A DNA stretch of 64,000 nucleotides. Source: Bradyrhizobium sp. URHD0069 (lineage in GTDB: Bacteria > Pseudomonadota > Alphaproteobacteria > Rhizobiales > Xanthobacteraceae). Made by a program: the position numbers and the translations under genes. The notes beneath the pieces are model-generated. The model was not told where the DNA came from. It saw only the letters and a program-made list of their open reading frames with translations, and made no database searches. The stretch is taken from NCBI RefSeq assembly GCF_000701345.1, contig NZ_JNIJ01000017.1:62001-126000 (forward strand), in the 5' to 3' direction. This document shows positions 16,797-24,798 of the stretch, piece after piece; the stretch's first letter is position 1, and each line of letters opens with the position of its first letter.

Positions 16797-17240
16797 ATGA
16801 ACAAACAGATCGTGAAGCAAACAATGCTGTTGCTTGAGGCGCGCGACCTCGAGAGCGCGAGAGAGAAATACCTGGAATATGTCGGGAGCGCCCGGCTCGA
16901 TAGAAGCGAGCCGATCGAAGACGACGAGCAAGCGCAGGCAGAGCTCGCGAGCGACCTGTCCGAAGCGTTCGACGACACCGTTCACTCGCACTCCGACAAG
17001 ATCGAGAAGCTCTCGGCGATGGACTTCGGGCCGAAGAGCAAGGTCGAGGAAGGCGCAGTGGTGAAGCTAGGCGGACGGTTTTTCGTTATTGCCGTGTCGA
17101 CAAGCAAGTTTGTGTGCGACGGCAACGAGATCATGGGCATCTCCACCCAGGCACCGATCTATGCTGAGTTGGAGGGCAAGTGCGCCGGTGACGCGATCTC
17201 GTTCAACGGACGGGAGCTCGTGATCGAGGAGGTCGCCTGA
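16797..17240 (+). CDS. hypothetical protein with GreA/GreB C-terminal-like domain
   Basis: 147 residues. Residues 1-70 are helical and acidic (MNKQIVKQTMLLLEARDLES, then LASDLSEAFDDTVHSHSDKI). The rest (EEGAVVKLGGRFFVIAVSTS, GISTQAPIYAELEGKCAGDA, NGRELVIEEV) resembles the FKBP-like C-terminal domain of transcript-cleavage factors, with the A-P-x-A/Y-x-L-x-G-K-x-x-G-D pattern. It lacks the long N-terminal coiled coil of true GreA, so it may bind RNA polymerase without cleavage activity, or do something else. AAAGGACGTGAG precedes the ATG. Confidence 0.6.
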   Translation: MNKQIVKQTMLLLEARDLESAREKYLEYVGSARLDRSEPIEDDEQAQAELASDLSEAFDDTVHSHSDKIEKLSAMDFGPKSKVEEGAVVKLGGRFFVIAVSTSKFVCDGNEIMGISTQAPIYAELEGKCAGDAISFNGRELVIEEVA

Positions 17241-17688
17241 CAGCTGCGACACCGAACGTCGAATGCTGCCCCTCGGCATAACGCACGGCAACCGTCCCGA
17301 ATCTTGTGGGGTGCCTAGGAAGGAAGCGGATGTCGTATGGCACGGCCCGGGCGATCTTCCCAAGCGTTCCCTGACCTCGACCGCCGGACACTGAACCACC
17401 GTCGCGTCGTGCGCCTGAAGTTCACTCCGCCCTTGGACTGGCGGTCGACGCTCGACGCCACACCAACCCGCTTCCATGGCGCCGGGCGAGTGGAATGGAA
17501 ACGATAACGACCGGGCATTTCTAATCGTTGGCGTGTCGGCATAGCCTTTCTGAGCGTCGAACCGGGCTGACCCGTGACGGTTGTGCGGAGTGCGTGCCAG
17601 CATAGGGTGGCGTGATCGTCCTCTTGGGTAAATGCAATCTCCGCGTCGCAAGGACCCGCTCGAGCAACCAAGCACGTAGGAGTCACCG
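17241..17688. other. intergenic region with dispersed motif copy
   Basis: About 450 bases. It contains GGAATGGAAACGATAAC at 17492 and GGGCATTTCTAATCG at 17513, about 160-195 bases upstream of the SPW-type gene. The long minus-strand frame here has shadow-like arginine-rich composition; no gene is supported. Confidence 0.45.
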
Positions 17689-18090
17689 ATGTCGTTCCGC
17701 TTCATCACCAAGTCTATCCACGCCTACCTGATCGATTATCCCGTCGCGATCGTCTTGATCGCGGGGCCGTTCGTGCTGAAGCTCGGCCAGAGCGGACCGG
17801 TCGCAATCTGGCTTTCGGTTGTTGTCGGTGTGGCCGCGCTGCTCTTGGCCGCCCTGACCGACCATCCCACCGGGCTCGTCCGCATCATTCCCTACTGGCT
17901 GCACCTTTGGGTCGATCGCGCCGTCGGGGTGGCGTTTGTCATCGCACCGTTTGCCTTCAAATTCGCTGGGCTCGACGCCTGGTACTACTGGGTCCTCGCT
18001 GCCGCTGTTTTGCTCACGACGTCAGTCTTTAACGCGCCTGAGGAGCCAGTCGCGACGCGTTCGGGATTTGACAGGCGCACAGCGGGTTGA
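17689..18090 (+). CDS. small four-helix membrane protein (SPW-repeat-like)
   Basis: 133 residues with four predicted membrane segments arranged as two similar halves. The first half reads YPVAIVLIAGPFVLKLG and IWLSVVVGVAALLLAALTD. The second reads DRAVGVAFVIAPFAFKFAGL and YYWVLAAAVLLTTSVFN. The repeated (A/V)-I-A-P/G-F pattern is that of SPW-repeat membrane proteins; function unknown. GTAGGAGTCACCG precedes the ATG. Confidence 0.7.
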   Translation: MSFRFITKSIHAYLIDYPVAIVLIAGPFVLKLGQSGPVAIWLSVVVGVAALLLAALTDHPTGLVRIIPYWLHLWVDRAVGVAFVIAPFAFKFAGLDAWYYWVLAAAVLLTTSVFNAPEEPVATRSGFDRRTAG

Positions 18091-18231
18091 AGGCGGCGAC
18101 GGCGTCGTCGAGGGTCGAGACGTTGCCGATGTTCGTCCGTGAGGACTCGGGAGGGGCGAGCTGTTCTGCCCTCCAGCAGATCGCAAACTGCGCGGCCATC
18201 GACTGCCGTAATCCCCTCTAGGATCAAGTTG

Positions 18232-18489
18232 ATGATCGTCGTCCACCACCTGAACGAGTCGCGGTCGCAGCGCATCCTGTGGCTCCTGGAGGAGCTGCGG
18301 GCCCCTTACGAGGTCGCGTTCTACTAGCGCGACGCGCGCACCAATCTGGTGCCGGTGGAGCTGCGCGAGATCCACCCGCTCGGCAAGTCGCCCGTGATCA
18401 CCGAAGGCGATCGGATCATCGCCGAGTCCGGGGCCATCATCGACTACATCGTCAGCAGGCCCGGCGACGGCCTGCGCAACTTGCTTTGA
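18232..18489 (+). pseudogene. glutathione S-transferase N-terminal domain with an in-frame amber codon, truncated
   Basis: The frame begins MIVVHHLNESRSQRILWLLE ELRAPYEVAFY, then TAG, then continues without shift as RDARTNLVPVELREIHPLGK SPVITEGDRIIAESGAIIDY IV. This is the thioredoxin-like domain of bacterial GSTs (SR-x-QR catalytic loop, cis-Pro in KSPVI, ESGAI). The TAG replaces a codon that is usually Gln or similar and needs only one base change. The frame ends at a TGA after ISRPGDGLRNLL-like sequence; the helical C-terminal domain is absent. The gene is dead on both counts. Confidence 0.8.
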
Positions 18490-18532
18490 TTTACGAACGG
18501 CAGTGAGGACTGTCGCAGCGCTATTCCCCGCC

Positions 18533-18549
18533 GCTATCGAAACGATACG
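18533..18549. promoter_or_regulatory. dispersed motif copy
   Basis: GCTATCGAAACGATACG; its first 14 bases are the exact inverse of 10566-10579. It lies about 115 bases before the NTF2-like gene. Confidence 0.4.
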
Positions 18550-18661
18550 TGCCGGCTATTGGAAAATTTCGTCCCGCGCTGCGATCAATAGCTACCACTG
18601 TCGCAGATTTCATCGAGTAACGCCCAGGGCAACCGTTTCAACCAACACGAACAGGAGATCA

Positions 18662-19069
18662 ATGATGTCCGAGTCCTATTCACTCCCTACTGAACCCGAA
18701 GGCGTTATCCCGTCTCTGCTCAAGCGATTTAACTCCGGAAAGATCGAGGCAATGATGGCCTTGTACGCCCCGGAGGCGGTATTCGTCGCGAACGACGGGC
18801 GAACCATCACTGATCGCGCCGAGTTCACGGCCATACTCGAGCACGATATCAAGCTCGGCCTGCCGCTGAAGGCAAATGTGCGCCATGTGTTCGTCGGCGG
18901 CGACACCGCCCAGATTGTGCTGGACTGGTCAATTGACGGAACAGGTCCTGACGGCAAGATCGTGCACATGCACGGCACAGCGAGCGACATCATGCGGCGC
19001 GGCGCGGATGGGTTCTGGCGGTACATAATCGACAATAATCAAGGCACGGCGGTGCGACATCCCGCCTGA
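18662..19069 (+). CDS. SnoaL/NTF2-like (DUF4440-type) protein
   Basis: 135 residues in the cone-shaped alpha+beta NTF2 fold: IPSLLKRFNSGKIEAMMALY APEAVF, RTITDRAEFTAILEHDIKLG, TAQIVLDWSIDGTGPDGKIV, HMHGTASDIMRRGADGFWRY. Proteins of this type are small ketosteroid-isomerase-like enzymes or binding proteins; no catalytic set can be assigned here. ACAGGAGATCA precedes the ATG; a second ATG follows immediately. Confidence 0.82.
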   Translation: MMSESYSLPTEPEGVIPSLLKRFNSGKIEAMMALYAPEAVFVANDGRTITDRAEFTAILEHDIKLGLPLKANVRHVFVGGDTAQIVLDWSIDGTGPDGKIVHMHGTASDIMRRGADGFWRYIIDNNQGTAVRHPA

Positions 19070-19339
19070 CGTATATGCGCCACGGCAGCTCTCAGCGATG
19101 GAGCCGCTCTTCAGACTGGCGTCGACGATCACCGCCACGTGGTGAAACTACCTGGTCGGAGATTTTGGACCTGTGCGCCCGAATTCTCCGGGAGACGACG
19201 GATGCACAGCTCGATGCAAAACGTCGCACCAGTGATCAACCAGGCTCACCGGGGCGGAATGCTCCGGCTGGCATTCTTATCTGCGGTAGTCTCCCTGGTG
19301 GTCTCGTTTGCCGCGGCGGCGGCGCCGATCCCCTGTACA

Positions 19340-19527
19340 ACATCGACCGCGGGATCGAAGACGATCTCGATTGCTTCGGCGTGCCCCTGGTGGTTGCCGT
19401 AGCTCGGATTGGCGATGTCGCCGCCGGTGTAACCGACTCGCGTCGACACTACGCCTCGCAGGCGGCGGAACATGTCCTGCATGCCCCAGAAGCATCCGCC
19501 GGCCAGCACCGCCTTCTCCGTCGTCAT
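19340..19527 (-). pseudogene. broken second msrA copy (N-terminal 60 codons)
   Basis: [38 protein letters not shown] through [15 protein letters not shown] is a clear MsrA N-terminus with the catalytic GCFWG. It is about 65 percent identical by eye to the complete msrA at 11102. After FDPAVD the family match ends and the frame reads into unrelated alanine-rich sequence. Three quarters of the gene are lost. A GGAGGAGACCTAAC ribosome site still precedes the ATG. Confidence 0.8.
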
Positions 19528-19601
19528 GTTAGGTCTCCTCCGACCGGCCAGAGCCGCCGCGCGAGAGTAGCGGTCGCCGCCGTGGTGAGATCATAGAAAT
19601 C

Positions 19602-19619
19602 GGGCATCCAATCGATAAC
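19602..19619. promoter_or_regulatory. dispersed motif copy
   Basis: GGGCATCCAATCGATAAC, about 75-90 bases before the ATG at 19694. Closely related to 9387-9404 and 23013-23029. Confidence 0.4.
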
Positions 19620-19693
19620 CGGCCGGGATGAGATCGTCACGGACCGTCGTGGTACTCAGTCTCTAAGAGGCCGCCACCACGACGGGATCAGGC

Positions 19694-20080
19694 ATGCCGC
19701 AAAGCGACGAATACACACCCACTGGGGCTCATGTGCCGGCCCTCACCTCGGTCGTGCAGACGCTGCTTGCACACGTCCTGGCACTCGAGCCGACGCAAGA
19801 GGCGGCCGACGCTCTCCTGGCGCGCCTGCGCAGGGCGTCCCGGCACGTCCCGCGGTTCGTGGCAGACGACGATCAGCACGCAAGTCCGGTGTCGCCTTAC
19901 GAGGAGGAGATCGAGGCCTGCATCGGGCGGATCGTCGACGAGGCGGTCAGCCAGGATGCTTATGCGCACCGGGTGGACCCCCCGCCCGCGGGACGAGCGG
20001 ACCTGAGACCTCCACAGAGGATTGAGAGGACGGATGGCGACTTACACGATACAGATTCCGGGAGGCCAGCTTTCCGATGA
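19694..20080 (+). CDS. hypothetical protein
   Basis: 128 residues as read. The first about 95 (VPALTSVVQTLLAHVLALEP TQEAADALLARLRRA and SPYEEEIEACIGRIVDEAVS) are helical and plausible. The C-terminal 35 overlap the start of the tautomerase remnant in another frame and look arbitrary, so the original stop may be lost. I do not recognise the family. No strong ribosome site is visible. Confidence 0.4.
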   Translation: MPQSDEYTPTGAHVPALTSVVQTLLAHVLALEPTQEAADALLARLRRASRHVPRFVADDDQHASPVSPYEEEIEACIGRIVDEAVSQDAYAHRVDPPPAGRADLRPPQRIERTDGDLHDTDSGRPAFR

Positions 20081-20373
20081 GCGCAAGGCCGCGCTTCCGG
20101 AGGCGGTCAAGGACGCGCACGCGAAAACGACCGGTGCGCCCCGCGACCTCACGCAAGCAACCGTGCTTGAGATCTCGTCGGCATGCTCTGGCTGCACGGC
20201 ACGCCGCTGGAGTGCCACCAGATCTTCGTCCATGGCTTCGTCGCTGCCGACGCGGGGCATTCCCGCGGGCCGGCGCTACGCGACGCCGTCGCCTCTGCGG
20301 TGGCGAGCGCTGCCGACTTCGAACCGGGGAGCGTCCTGGTGACGATCTCCGAGGTCGCGCCCGACAGAATGAA
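20035..20373 (+). pseudogene. tautomerase-family (4-OT-like) gene with one frameshift
   Basis: The first frame gives MATYTIQIPGGQLSDERKAA LPEAVKDAHAKTTGAPRDL TQATVLEIS, a tautomerase domain; the usual catalytic Pro1 is not next to Met here (Ala instead). At about 20180 the homology moves to another frame: MLWLHGTPLECHQIFVHGF, then LRDAVASAVASAADFEPGSV LVTISEV. A single-base change would rejoin them. GAGAGGACGG lies before the ATG. It is either decayed or a sequencing error. Confidence 0.7.
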
Positions 20374-20779
20374 GCCGGCCGGAGCACTCGCGTCTGAAGC
20401 GAGAGATGGAAGCGCTCAAGGCCGAGAACGCCCTGCTACGCGAGAAGCTGGCGTCCCGGGGACCGTGGTTTTGACGCACGCTGCGCGTGGGTTTCAATAG
20501 TAGCGACGCAGTGCGGCCGAACGGCTGAAGCTCAGCTCGCCCTTGGTGCGTCGTGGTAAACTGTGGCATTCGTTTGCGCGATCGATCCGAGGTCGCCGCC
20601 GCCTGCCACCGCTCGACGAGCCTGCGCTGCCGCGCCTCGCGCAAGCCGACTGACTATTCTCAGCGTTTCCGCAACGACAAACGCTATTCATTGTAGCCTC
20701 CACGTGACCTCGATGCTCGTGAGTGGAAGTACGGGCTTTCGCTTCTTCAGATAATCGCGTGCTTTCGGAAAGCACCGTC
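20374..20779. other. intergenic region downstream of glnS
   Basis: About 400 bases. At 20394-20474 a frame ends LKREMEALKAENALLREKLA, a leucine-zipper-like tail of a lost gene. Nothing else is supported. Confidence 0.3.
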
Positions 20780-22486
20780 TCATTTCCTGAGAAGGTCGGG
20801 GTGCGCTGTCGGCGGCTTTCCCGGGCTGTCGCGCAACAAGGCGGTTCGATTGAAGACCAGCCGTTCGGGGCGGGAATCATCGTCGTGGCTGAAGTAGCCT
20901 TGGCGCTCAAACTGCAATGCCTGGCCATGGGGATCAGAGGCGGTTGCGCGCTCGACGAGGCAGCCGCGTAGCGTATGCATGGAATGCGGGTCGAGGTCGG
21001 GTGCGAGGTCCGTCGGGCTCGGAATCGCTGCTGAGAAGAGCCGGCCGTAGAGCCTGACCTCGGCCGGCAACGCGCCGACGGCGCTCACCCAGTGGATTGT
21101 CGCCCCGACTTTTCGCCCGCCAGCGCCGGCGCCACCCCTGCTGTCGGGGTCGTAGGCGCAGCGTAGCTCGACCACACGGCCTGCTGCGTCCTTCACGACA
21201 TCATGGCAAGTGACGAGGTAGGCGTAGCGGAGCCTCACCTCGCGGCCCGGCGCGAGGCGCCGGAAACTGTGTGGTGGCGCCTCGTGGAAGTCGTCTTGCT
21301 CGATGTACACCTCGCGGGAGAACCGGACGACTCTCGTCCCGAAGGCCGGGTCCGCCGGGTGGTTTGGTGCGTCGAACTCCTCTATCCGGCCCGCAGGGTA
21401 GTTCTCGATTGTCACTTTGAGAGGCTTGAGCACCGCCATTCGTCGCGGAGCCCGCACATTGAGGACATCCCGGATCGCTGCGTCTAGGACGCCGTCGTCG
21501 ACCGTGCTGTTGGCCTTCGAAACACCGACGCCGCGTATGAACCGGCGCACCGCCTCGGGAGGCACGCCGCGTCGGCGCAGGCCCGCAAGCGTCGGCATCC
21601 TCGGATCGTCCCAGCCCGCCACGTGGCCGTCGCGCACTAGCTCCGTCAGCGCGCGTTTTGAGAGGACGGTATGCGTAATGCCCAGGCGAGCGAACTCGTA
21701 CTGTCGGGGTCGCGATGGCACCGGGAGGTTGTCGAGGAACCAGTCGTACAGAGGTCGGTGGTCCTCGAACTCGAGAGTGCAGAGCGAGTGGCTCACCTCT
21801 TCGATCGCGTCGCACTGGCCGTGCGCGAAGTCATAGCTCGGGTAGATGTGCCAGGCCGCGCCGGTGCGCGGATGGCTGGCGTTGAGAATACGGTAGATGA
21901 CGGGGTCGCGCAGGTTGAGGTTCGCTGACGCCATGTCGATTTTCGCGCGGAGCACCCGCTCGCCGTTCCTGAACTCGCCTGCGCGCATCCGCGCAAACAG
22001 CTCGGCGTTTTCCTCCACGCTGCGGTCGCGGAACGGGCTGTTCCGGCCCGGGCTCGTCAATGTCCCCCTGCCCTCTCTAATATCGTGGACGGACTGGTCG
22101 TCCACGTATGCCTTGCCGATGCGGACAAGATGGCAGGCCCAGGCGTAGAGCTGCTCGAAGTAGTCGGAGGCAAAGCGCAGGCCCTGTGCCCAGTCGAATC
22201 CGAGCCACTGCACGTCGCGCTTGATCGCATCGATGTACTCCACCCTCTCCTTTGCCGGGTTCGTGTCATCAAGGCGCAGGTTGCAGCGGCCGCCAAATTC
22301 CTTCGCGAGCTCGTAATTCAGCACGATCGACTTCGCGTGCCCCAGATGGAGGAAGCCGTTCGGCTCGGGTGGAAAGCGCGTGACTACGATACGCGTGCGG
22401 CCGGCCTCGACGTCCGACGCTATGATGCTGCGAATGAAATTGCTGGCGCTTGCGCCCGCTTCTCGGCCGCCGTTCTGTTGAGGCAC
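20780..22486 (-). CDS. glnS: glutaminyl-tRNA synthetase
   Basis: 568 residues, close to the E. coli enzyme (about 554). The class I signatures are VTRFPPEPNGFLHLGHAKSI (HIGH motif) and VLSKRALTELV (KMSKS motif). The GlnRS-type specificity is shown by NLRLDDTNPAKERVEYIDAI, YPSYDFAHGQCDAIEEVSHS LCTLEFEDHRPLYDW and the C-terminal anticodon-binding barrels (AVLKPLKVTIENYPAG, REVYIEQDDF). The GTG start at 22486 has GAGGCGGAA upstream and follows the DUF983 stop by eight bases. Most alphaproteobacteria make Gln-tRNA by GatCAB transamidation, so this gene is probably acquired by transfer. Confidence 0.93.
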   Translation of the reverse strand: MPQQNGGREAGASASNFIRSIIASDVEAGRTRIVVTRFPPEPNGFLHLGHAKSIVLNYELAKEFGGRCNLRLDDTNPAKERVEYIDAIKRDVQWLGFDWAQGLRFASDYFEQLYAWACHLVRIGKAYVDDQSVHDIREGRGTLTSPGRNSPFRDRSVEENAELFARMRAGEFRNGERVLRAKIDMASANLNLRDPVIYRILNASHPRTGAAWHIYPSYDFAHGQCDAIEEVSHSLCTLEFEDHRPLYDWFLDNLPVPSRPRQYEFARLGITHTVLSKRALTELVRDGHVAGWDDPRMPTLAGLRRRGVPPEAVRRFIRGVGVSKANSTVDDGVLDAAIRDVLNVRAPRRMAVLKPLKVTIENYPAGRIEEFDAPNHPADPAFGTRVVRFSREVYIEQDDFHEAPPHSFRRLAPGREVRLRYAYLVTCHDVVKDAAGRVVELRCAYDPDSRGGAGAGGRKVGATIHWVSAVGALPAEVRLYGRLFSAAIPSPTDLAPDLDPHSMHTLRGCLVERATASDPHGQALQFERQGYFSHDDDSRPERLVFNRTALLRDSPGKPPTAHPDLLRK

Positions 22487-22494
22487 CTTCCGCC

Positions 22495-22944
22495 TCAAGC
22501 CTGAAATTCGTCGGGCGGATGCGCGCCGAAGCCGTGCATCCTGAGCGACCATTGCAGCGCCACGACGGCGCCCTTGACCGGCTGCAGGAGAGCTATCGAG
22601 GCCAAGGCCGTAATCGGAAGGTAGACGCCAAGCTGAAACGCTAGCGACGGTGCATAGTCCACCTCGACCCAGAGAATTACCGGAACCAAGACGTGTCCGA
22701 CGATGACGATCACTAAGTAGGCCGGCAGATCGTCGGCCCGGTGGCTGGTAAAATCGAGGCGGCAGACAGAGCAGTGGTCGTCGACTTTAAGGAACGCACA
22801 AAACAGGCGACCGCGCCCGCAGCGCGGGCACCTTCCTCGAACGCCCCTCCAAAGGGAGAGGCCGACGTTGCGCCCGGCAGCAGTCTCTGCAGACGTCCAG
22901 CCGTTGTCGTGACTTCCAACAGGGTCTGCAATCGTCGTGGCCAT
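22495..22944 (-). CDS. DUF983 family membrane protein
   Basis: 149 residues. A zinc-ribbon-like segment (RGRCPRCGRGRLFCAFLKVD, DHCSVCRLDFTSHRADDLPA) is followed by two membrane helices (YLVIVIVGHVLVPVILWVEV and ITALASIALLQPVKGAVVAL), the DUF983 layout. In other alphaproteobacteria the family sits near heme-copper oxidase assembly genes; here it is paired with glnS. Of two adjacent ATG codons the second (22944) has the better spacing to AAGGGA. Confidence 0.87.
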   Translation of the reverse strand: MATTIADPVGSHDNGWTSAETAAGRNVGLSLWRGVRGRCPRCGRGRLFCAFLKVDDHCSVCRLDFTSHRADDLPAYLVIVIVGHVLVPVILWVEVDYAPSLAFQLGVYLPITALASIALLQPVKGAVVALQWSLRMHGFGAHPPDEFQA

Positions 22945-23713
22945 CATCCGTCCCTTCTGCCTCACACGGCAGCATGGTATTCGGCGACGGCGCTCAAGCG
23001 TCATTCAGATGCGGCATGTAGTCGATAACCCGGCGTGATCACGACGGCCTGCACGCGTCCGTGCGCCAACAGCGGGAGGGGCCTATAGCGGGTGGGCAAA
23101 TTATCTCATATTCTGGGAGGTTGGTTCTCTTTCTGGACATATTACCCTTGGAAACCGGAAGGTCTATTTGCTGGTGTGAAGGACGCGAACCCGGGGCGGT
23201 GGGGCCGGTAGTTGGGCGACTAGGAAACGCGCGGAAGGACGTGCCGCTCTGTCAACCTGTCCGTGGACGCGACGCTACCTTGGTGCCCCGCGCACGGTTT
23301 AACGGCCCATCCAGCCGCGATGGCGCGAATAGTCCGCTGCCGGTTCGAAAAAATTCCCGAAAAAATTTTTGTAGATACGAGACGAAGGGCGTTTGAATTA
23401 AAATAAAGCCCAGGCCGATCCCGGCCCCCCCGGGGGGTGATAGGGTCCGTTACAGTTTCGGCCACGCCGCGAAGTCCTGCGCCATAGCTGTCTCAGCATA
23501 GCGCGCTACCGCCATCGCCCAGCGTCACGACGGATAACACTGCCGCCAAGTTGGCAATCCGGCAAGTTTGCCCGACCTATACCGAAAACCTATTCGGATT
23601 CGCCGATCACAAAGCGCGCGTTTGCTGGGCTTTCTGAGCGCATATAAATTATACGGCAATCAGATGTTTCCCGTAGGATGCTTGATGAGGTAATCGAGCA
23701 ACGGGGCTTCAAA
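22945..23713. other. boundary region between the accessory zone and the mobile island
   Basis: About 770 bases without a gene I can support. It holds GGCATGTAGTCGATAAC (23013-23029), the last copy of the dispersed motif, about 70 bases upstream of DUF983. Further right are an A/T-rich tract (23347-23372) and a C7-G6 palindrome (23425-23437). The run ATATAAATTATA at about 23642 is a likely promoter element for the recombinase gene. The left end of the island should lie here; I found no repeat matching the integrase side. Confidence 0.4.
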
Positions 23714-24304
23714 ATGAAACGCGTCGCAATCTATCTGCGAGTCAGCACATCGAAACAGGATACGGACAACCAGCGCCGGGAGCTGGTGGCGGTGGCCGCT
23801 CGCTCGGGCTGGGACGTGGTCAAGGTCTACGAGGATGCGGGCATCAGCGGCGCTAAAGGTCGTGACAAGCGGCCTGGGCTCGACGCTATGCTGAAGGCCG
23901 TCAATGCACGCGAGTTCGATATGGTTGCCGCCTGGTCGGTGGATCGTTTAGGCCGATCACTTACCGACTTGCTCGGCATCCTGCAGGGCCTGCACGATAA
24001 AGGCGTTGATCTGTTCCTGCACCAGCAAGGGCTCGATACGTCGACCACCGCCGGCAAGGCCATGTTCCAGATGCTTGGCGTATTCGCTGAATTCGAGCGC
24101 GGCATCATCCGCGAACGTATCAACGCCGGGCTAGCGCGGGCCAGAGCGACGGGTACGAAGCTCGGTCGCAACAGAGTGAAGCCCTCAGTGGAAGCGCGCA
24201 TACGCGAGCTCAGGGCCGGCGGCATGGGCGTCTTGAGGATCGGCCGCACAGTTGGTGTCGGCACCAGTGTTGTGCAGCGGGTTGTTGCAGGATCACCGGT
24301 CTAA
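23714..24304 (+). CDS. serine recombinase (resolvase/invertase family)
   Basis: 196 residues. Catalytic domain: RVAIYLRVSTSKQDTDNQRR with the nucleophile Ser, GRDKRPGLDAML, VAAWSVDRLGRSLTDLLGI and MLGVFAEFERGIIRERINAG, all resolvase signatures. A short C-terminal helix-turn-helix follows (SVEARIRELRAGGMGVLRIG). The length is that of small DNA invertases and resolvases, not large integrases. The second ATG (23714) is preferred because homology starts at MKRVAIYLRVS. It may resolve multimers or invert DNA; its target site is not visible. Confidence 0.9.
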   Translation: MKRVAIYLRVSTSKQDTDNQRRELVAVAARSGWDVVKVYEDAGISGAKGRDKRPGLDAMLKAVNAREFDMVAAWSVDRLGRSLTDLLGILQGLHDKGVDLFLHQQGLDTSTTAGKAMFQMLGVFAEFERGIIRERINAGLARARATGTKLGRNRVKPSVEARIRELRAGGMGVLRIGRTVGVGTSVVQRVVAGSPV

Positions 24305-24798
24305 TTTTTGGAAGATTTCCGCTCTGTTACTGGCGCGGCGTCCTGCTGCGCCAGCGCGGTAGCCAGGGCTGCTGCCGCCTCTTCTCCCAGCTCGCGCCGG
24401 ATCAGCGCTAGCACCTCGGCCTCGGACTGTAGTCCCACGAAGTCTCTCGGCTGGCCAGTCTCCTTGCGGTCGACGAGCAAGCCGCAGATTCTTGCTTTCA
24501 GTTGCGTCGCCGCGATGGCCGCGCTCGGCTGGCCAAGCCTGCGGGCGAGTGCGCGGTCGGCTGCGAGGTCTTCCAGCAGCGTGTCCACCGATATCCGGTT
24601 TCTCGCGGCCATTTGCTTCTGTAGTTCCCGTATTCGGCTTGCGACCTTGTGCAATCTTGTGAGCTTCGACGCGGCCGGGTCCAGACTTTCCCGCGTTGAT
24701 GGCGCATAGCCGGCTTTGAGGTAAGACGCTGCAGCGTTGCCGCTCTTGATGTAAGCGCGGGCGAAACGTTCATGTCTGACGTTGGCGAGTGCTGGCAT
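24301..24798 (-). CDS. phage terminase small subunit-like protein
   Basis: 165 residues. The N-terminal part is the DNA-binding helix-turn-helix of Terminase_2-type small subunits: NVRHERFARAYIKSGNAAAS YLKAGYAPSTRESLDPAASK LTRLHKVASRIREL. A helical region with RNRISVDTLLEDLAADRALA RRLG and KARICGLLVDRKE follows, as in phage TerS. The last 50 residues are alanine-rich and helical. TerS recognises packaging sites; no TerL partner is present here. The open frame extends 71 codons further upstream through a zinc-ribbon remnant, so the start is uncertain. Its stop overlaps that of the convergent recombinase gene by four bases. Confidence 0.68.
   Translation of the reverse strand: MPALANVRHERFARAYIKSGNAAASYLKAGYAPSTRESLDPAASKLTRLHKVASRIRELQKQMAARNRISVDTLLEDLAADRALARRLGQPSAAIAATQLKARICGLLVDRKETGQPRDFVGLQSEAEVLALIRRELGEEAAAALATALAQQDAAPVTERKSSKN

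Noticed and set aside
20394..20474. Leucine-zipper-like tail KREMEALKAENALLREKL
   Set aside because: No start and no identifiable parent gene; could be chance in GC-rich sequence.
582..23029. EcfG (general stress sigma) promoters as explanation of the dispersed motif
   Set aside because: Reading the motif in either direction does not give GGAAC with a 16-17 base spacer to CGTT; the spacing is too short.
23220..23465. Minus-strand frame beginning MAETVTDPITPRGGRDRPG
   Set aside because: Plausible composition but no ribosome site, crosses a C/G palindrome, and no family recognised.
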